64,000 nucleotides of DNA from Lingula anatina (taxonomy: Eukaryota > Brachiopoda > Lingulata > Lingulida > Lingulidae): assembly GCF_001039355.2 (NCBI RefSeq), contig NW_019773870.1, positions 323,660 to 387,659 on the forward strand, read 5' to 3'. The number at the start of each line of letters is the position of its first letter. The stretch's first letter is position 1. Shown here piece by piece: positions 62,718 through 64,000 of this stretch. A program made the position numbers and the translations under genes. Below the pieces are notes generated by a model. The model did not search any database. It was not told the origin of the DNA and saw only the letters and a list, made by a program, of their open reading frames with translations.

Positions 62718-62793
62718 ATGTTCAGGAATTCTGATGGACTTTCAGCCTATATTGTCGTGCTCCTGATTGTGTGTATTGTGATGGCAAATACAG
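62718..62793 (+). CDS. TTLL4-like gene, exon 1 with hydrophobic N-terminus
   Basis: The ATG (A at -3) opens a 25-codon exon whose residues 10-22 (AYIVVLLIVCIVM) form a signal-peptide or signal-anchor-like segment followed by Ala-Asn-Thr. The exon ends at ACAG|GTACAG in phase 1 and joins the exon at 63,196. Continued reading without splicing gives a stop at 62,903. A secretory signal is unexpected for a cytosolic tubulin-modifying enzyme, so either the family assignment or the start needs testing. Confidence 0.6.
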
Positions 62794-63195
62794 GTACAGT
62801 AATGACGATATCTTTTCCCGTTGTGTCGGGGAGTTTTATTTATAACATGGCCGCGACACGAAACTATACCTTGGGTAAAACTTCAGCAGTATGTTGTTCA
62901 TAATACGAGTGTATATTAATTTTCCATTCACTATTCATGTTTTGTTGCCTTCAGTAGCACATATTGAAGTTCAGAAACAAGAAGGGGGCAAACAAGTATT
63001 TTTAAAACACGGATGTATTTAAGACGGAGTCAAAAAGAGACAAAGCGACTTCTTGTTGAGGGTGGTGGAGTGGGAGATGGGGAAGGTGGACTAAGTAGTG
63101 TCTCTCATTTGAGTTGTTTTCTTGTCAGTCCATCTAATTTTCAAATATCTACCATAACGACGCTTTTTGGTACCGTATTCGCGCTTTCTTCGTAG

Positions 63196-63519
63196 GCACA
63201 TCATTCACAGATGATATTTCGAAATGCACGCAGACGACGGACGACGGTTCTAGGGTCTCAGAGACAGGTCGGGCGGACATGGTTGCAGGCGAGTGTCCAG
63301 GGCAGGGGCCGTGTCGTGACGCTGACGCTGTTGACCCATGCGCGGAGTCACAGTTTACGATGGACCAAAGTCCTGGTCAACACAAAGACTCGTCTTTCGA
63401 ACCTAGGATCGAAGAAGACACCACGGTAAACAACGACGACGACATTCAGCCATCACTGATTCCAAGTTTGTTTTCCAACGTACCACCGACAATAAACTTT
63501 GTAAGACCGGATCAAAAAG
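63196..63519 (+). CDS. TTLL4-like gene, exon 2 linker
   Basis: Acceptor TTCTTCGTAG and donor AAAAG|GTATTT bound 108 codons in phase 1-1. The first ~75 residues are polar and acidic with four Cys (…SKCTQ…, GECPGQGPCRD, DPCAES) and no recognised domain. The end, PSLIPSLFSNVPPTINF, resembles the conserved Pro-rich stretch that precedes the tubulin-tyrosine-ligase-like catalytic domain in TTLL4-type polyglutamylases. That match is from memory and moderate. Confidence 0.6.
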
Positions 63520-63748
63520 GTATTTTTCACCTGAAGTCAATACAAGAATTGAATTAGAAACTTTAATAATTAGAGATAACCCTATACAGTAATTCTTTTT
63601 TTTTTTTTATACAGGAACATGTTTTTTAAACTAACAATAGCGGGTTTATTGGGGCGGGGAGGGGGAGCAGAGAGGGGGCATCGGGTACATCCTTACCACA
63701 GGGTCCGCTAGCTATTTTAGAGATTATGTTTTATTTGTTTCCATTCAG

Positions 63749-63853
63749 TTAAACAGTTCCCATCGGCAATAAAAAATCGATTGAAGTATGTGGAAGGCAT
63801 GAATGGTATAGTTGAAAGTTACGTTGTGCGATCAGGATTTTCCGTCACGTCAG
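63749..63853 (+). CDS. TTLL4-like gene, exon 3, gene continues past the window
   Basis: Acceptor TTTCCATTCAG and donor TCAG|GTAAGA enclose 35 codons, again phase 1-1. The protein continues from DQK with VKQFPSAIKNRLKYVEGMNG and ends IVESYVVRSGFSVTS. The Phe/Leu-Pro, Leu-Lys-Tyr and Val-Val-Arg-Ser-Gly-Phe pattern fits the region just before the ATP-grasp catalytic core of TTLL4-like enzymes, which add glutamates to tubulin and other proteins. The ATP-binding and catalytic residues would lie in later exons outside the window, so activity cannot be judged. Confidence 0.6.
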
Positions 63854-64000
63854 GTAAGATTTGTGTCCATAGCACTCCAATTATCATAGTTTGTGTCCGA
63901 TAAAGGGAAAGATTAGATGTCTCGTCTTGATTTTCATTATCTCGCAATGCGATAGATTGTTATGTAATAACGTTATGGTAAACTCACGGAGATAGCAATT

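Overview
This is a gene-poor, AT-rich stretch of a metazoan nuclear genome. Evidence for that is the split genes with GT/AG introns, long non-coding intervals, many dinucleotide microsatellites, hAT-like non-autonomous transposons, a TATA/CRE promoter and a neuropeptide precursor cut at Lys-Arg sites. I cannot name the species. A highly heterozygous marine invertebrate (lophotrochozoan or invertebrate deuterostome) fits best, and this is inference.

Layout. Positions 1-10,843 hold no gene I can support, only microsatellites and homopolymers. On the minus strand, 14,609 down to 10,844 carries a complete small gene for a secreted multi-copy neuropeptide precursor. It has a CRE and TATA box, a predicted non-coding first exon, a signal-peptide exon (13,828-13,899) and a large exon (10,844-11,680) encoding two blocks of eight AKFNDF-type hexapeptides plus three variant copies. 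I recognise no named family, and it is the best candidate here for something undescribed. From 14.7 to 50 kb the window is almost empty. It holds candidate regulatory sequence, three MITE-like elements ending in CAGGGGCGGAT-type inverted repeats (32.4, 47.6 and 48.2 kb) and one weak two-exon small-gene candidate (32,111 to 30,954, minus).

At 51-58 kb on the minus strand lies a two-exon gene for a 684-residue coiled-coil protein. A tiny first exon (57,793-57,825) joins in phase to a 2-kb terminal exon (51,102-53,123), and a perfect RFX X-box sits just upstream of the start codon, suggesting a ciliary gene. Its 3' end plus downstream sequence is present twice in tandem, with a single N at the junction, so an assembly artefact must be considered. 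The first exon and promoter lie inside the 2.3-kb spacer of a diverged inverted repeat with arms of about 0.7 kb.

At 62.7 kb a plus-strand gene begins and runs off the window. Three exons joined by phase-1 introns encode a hydrophobic N-terminus, a cysteine-containing linker and then a segment resembling the region ahead of the catalytic domain in TTLL4-like tubulin polyglutamylases. This gene and the X-box gene are divergently arranged about 4.9 kb apart. Both could relate to cilia or microtubules, but the link is only suggestive.
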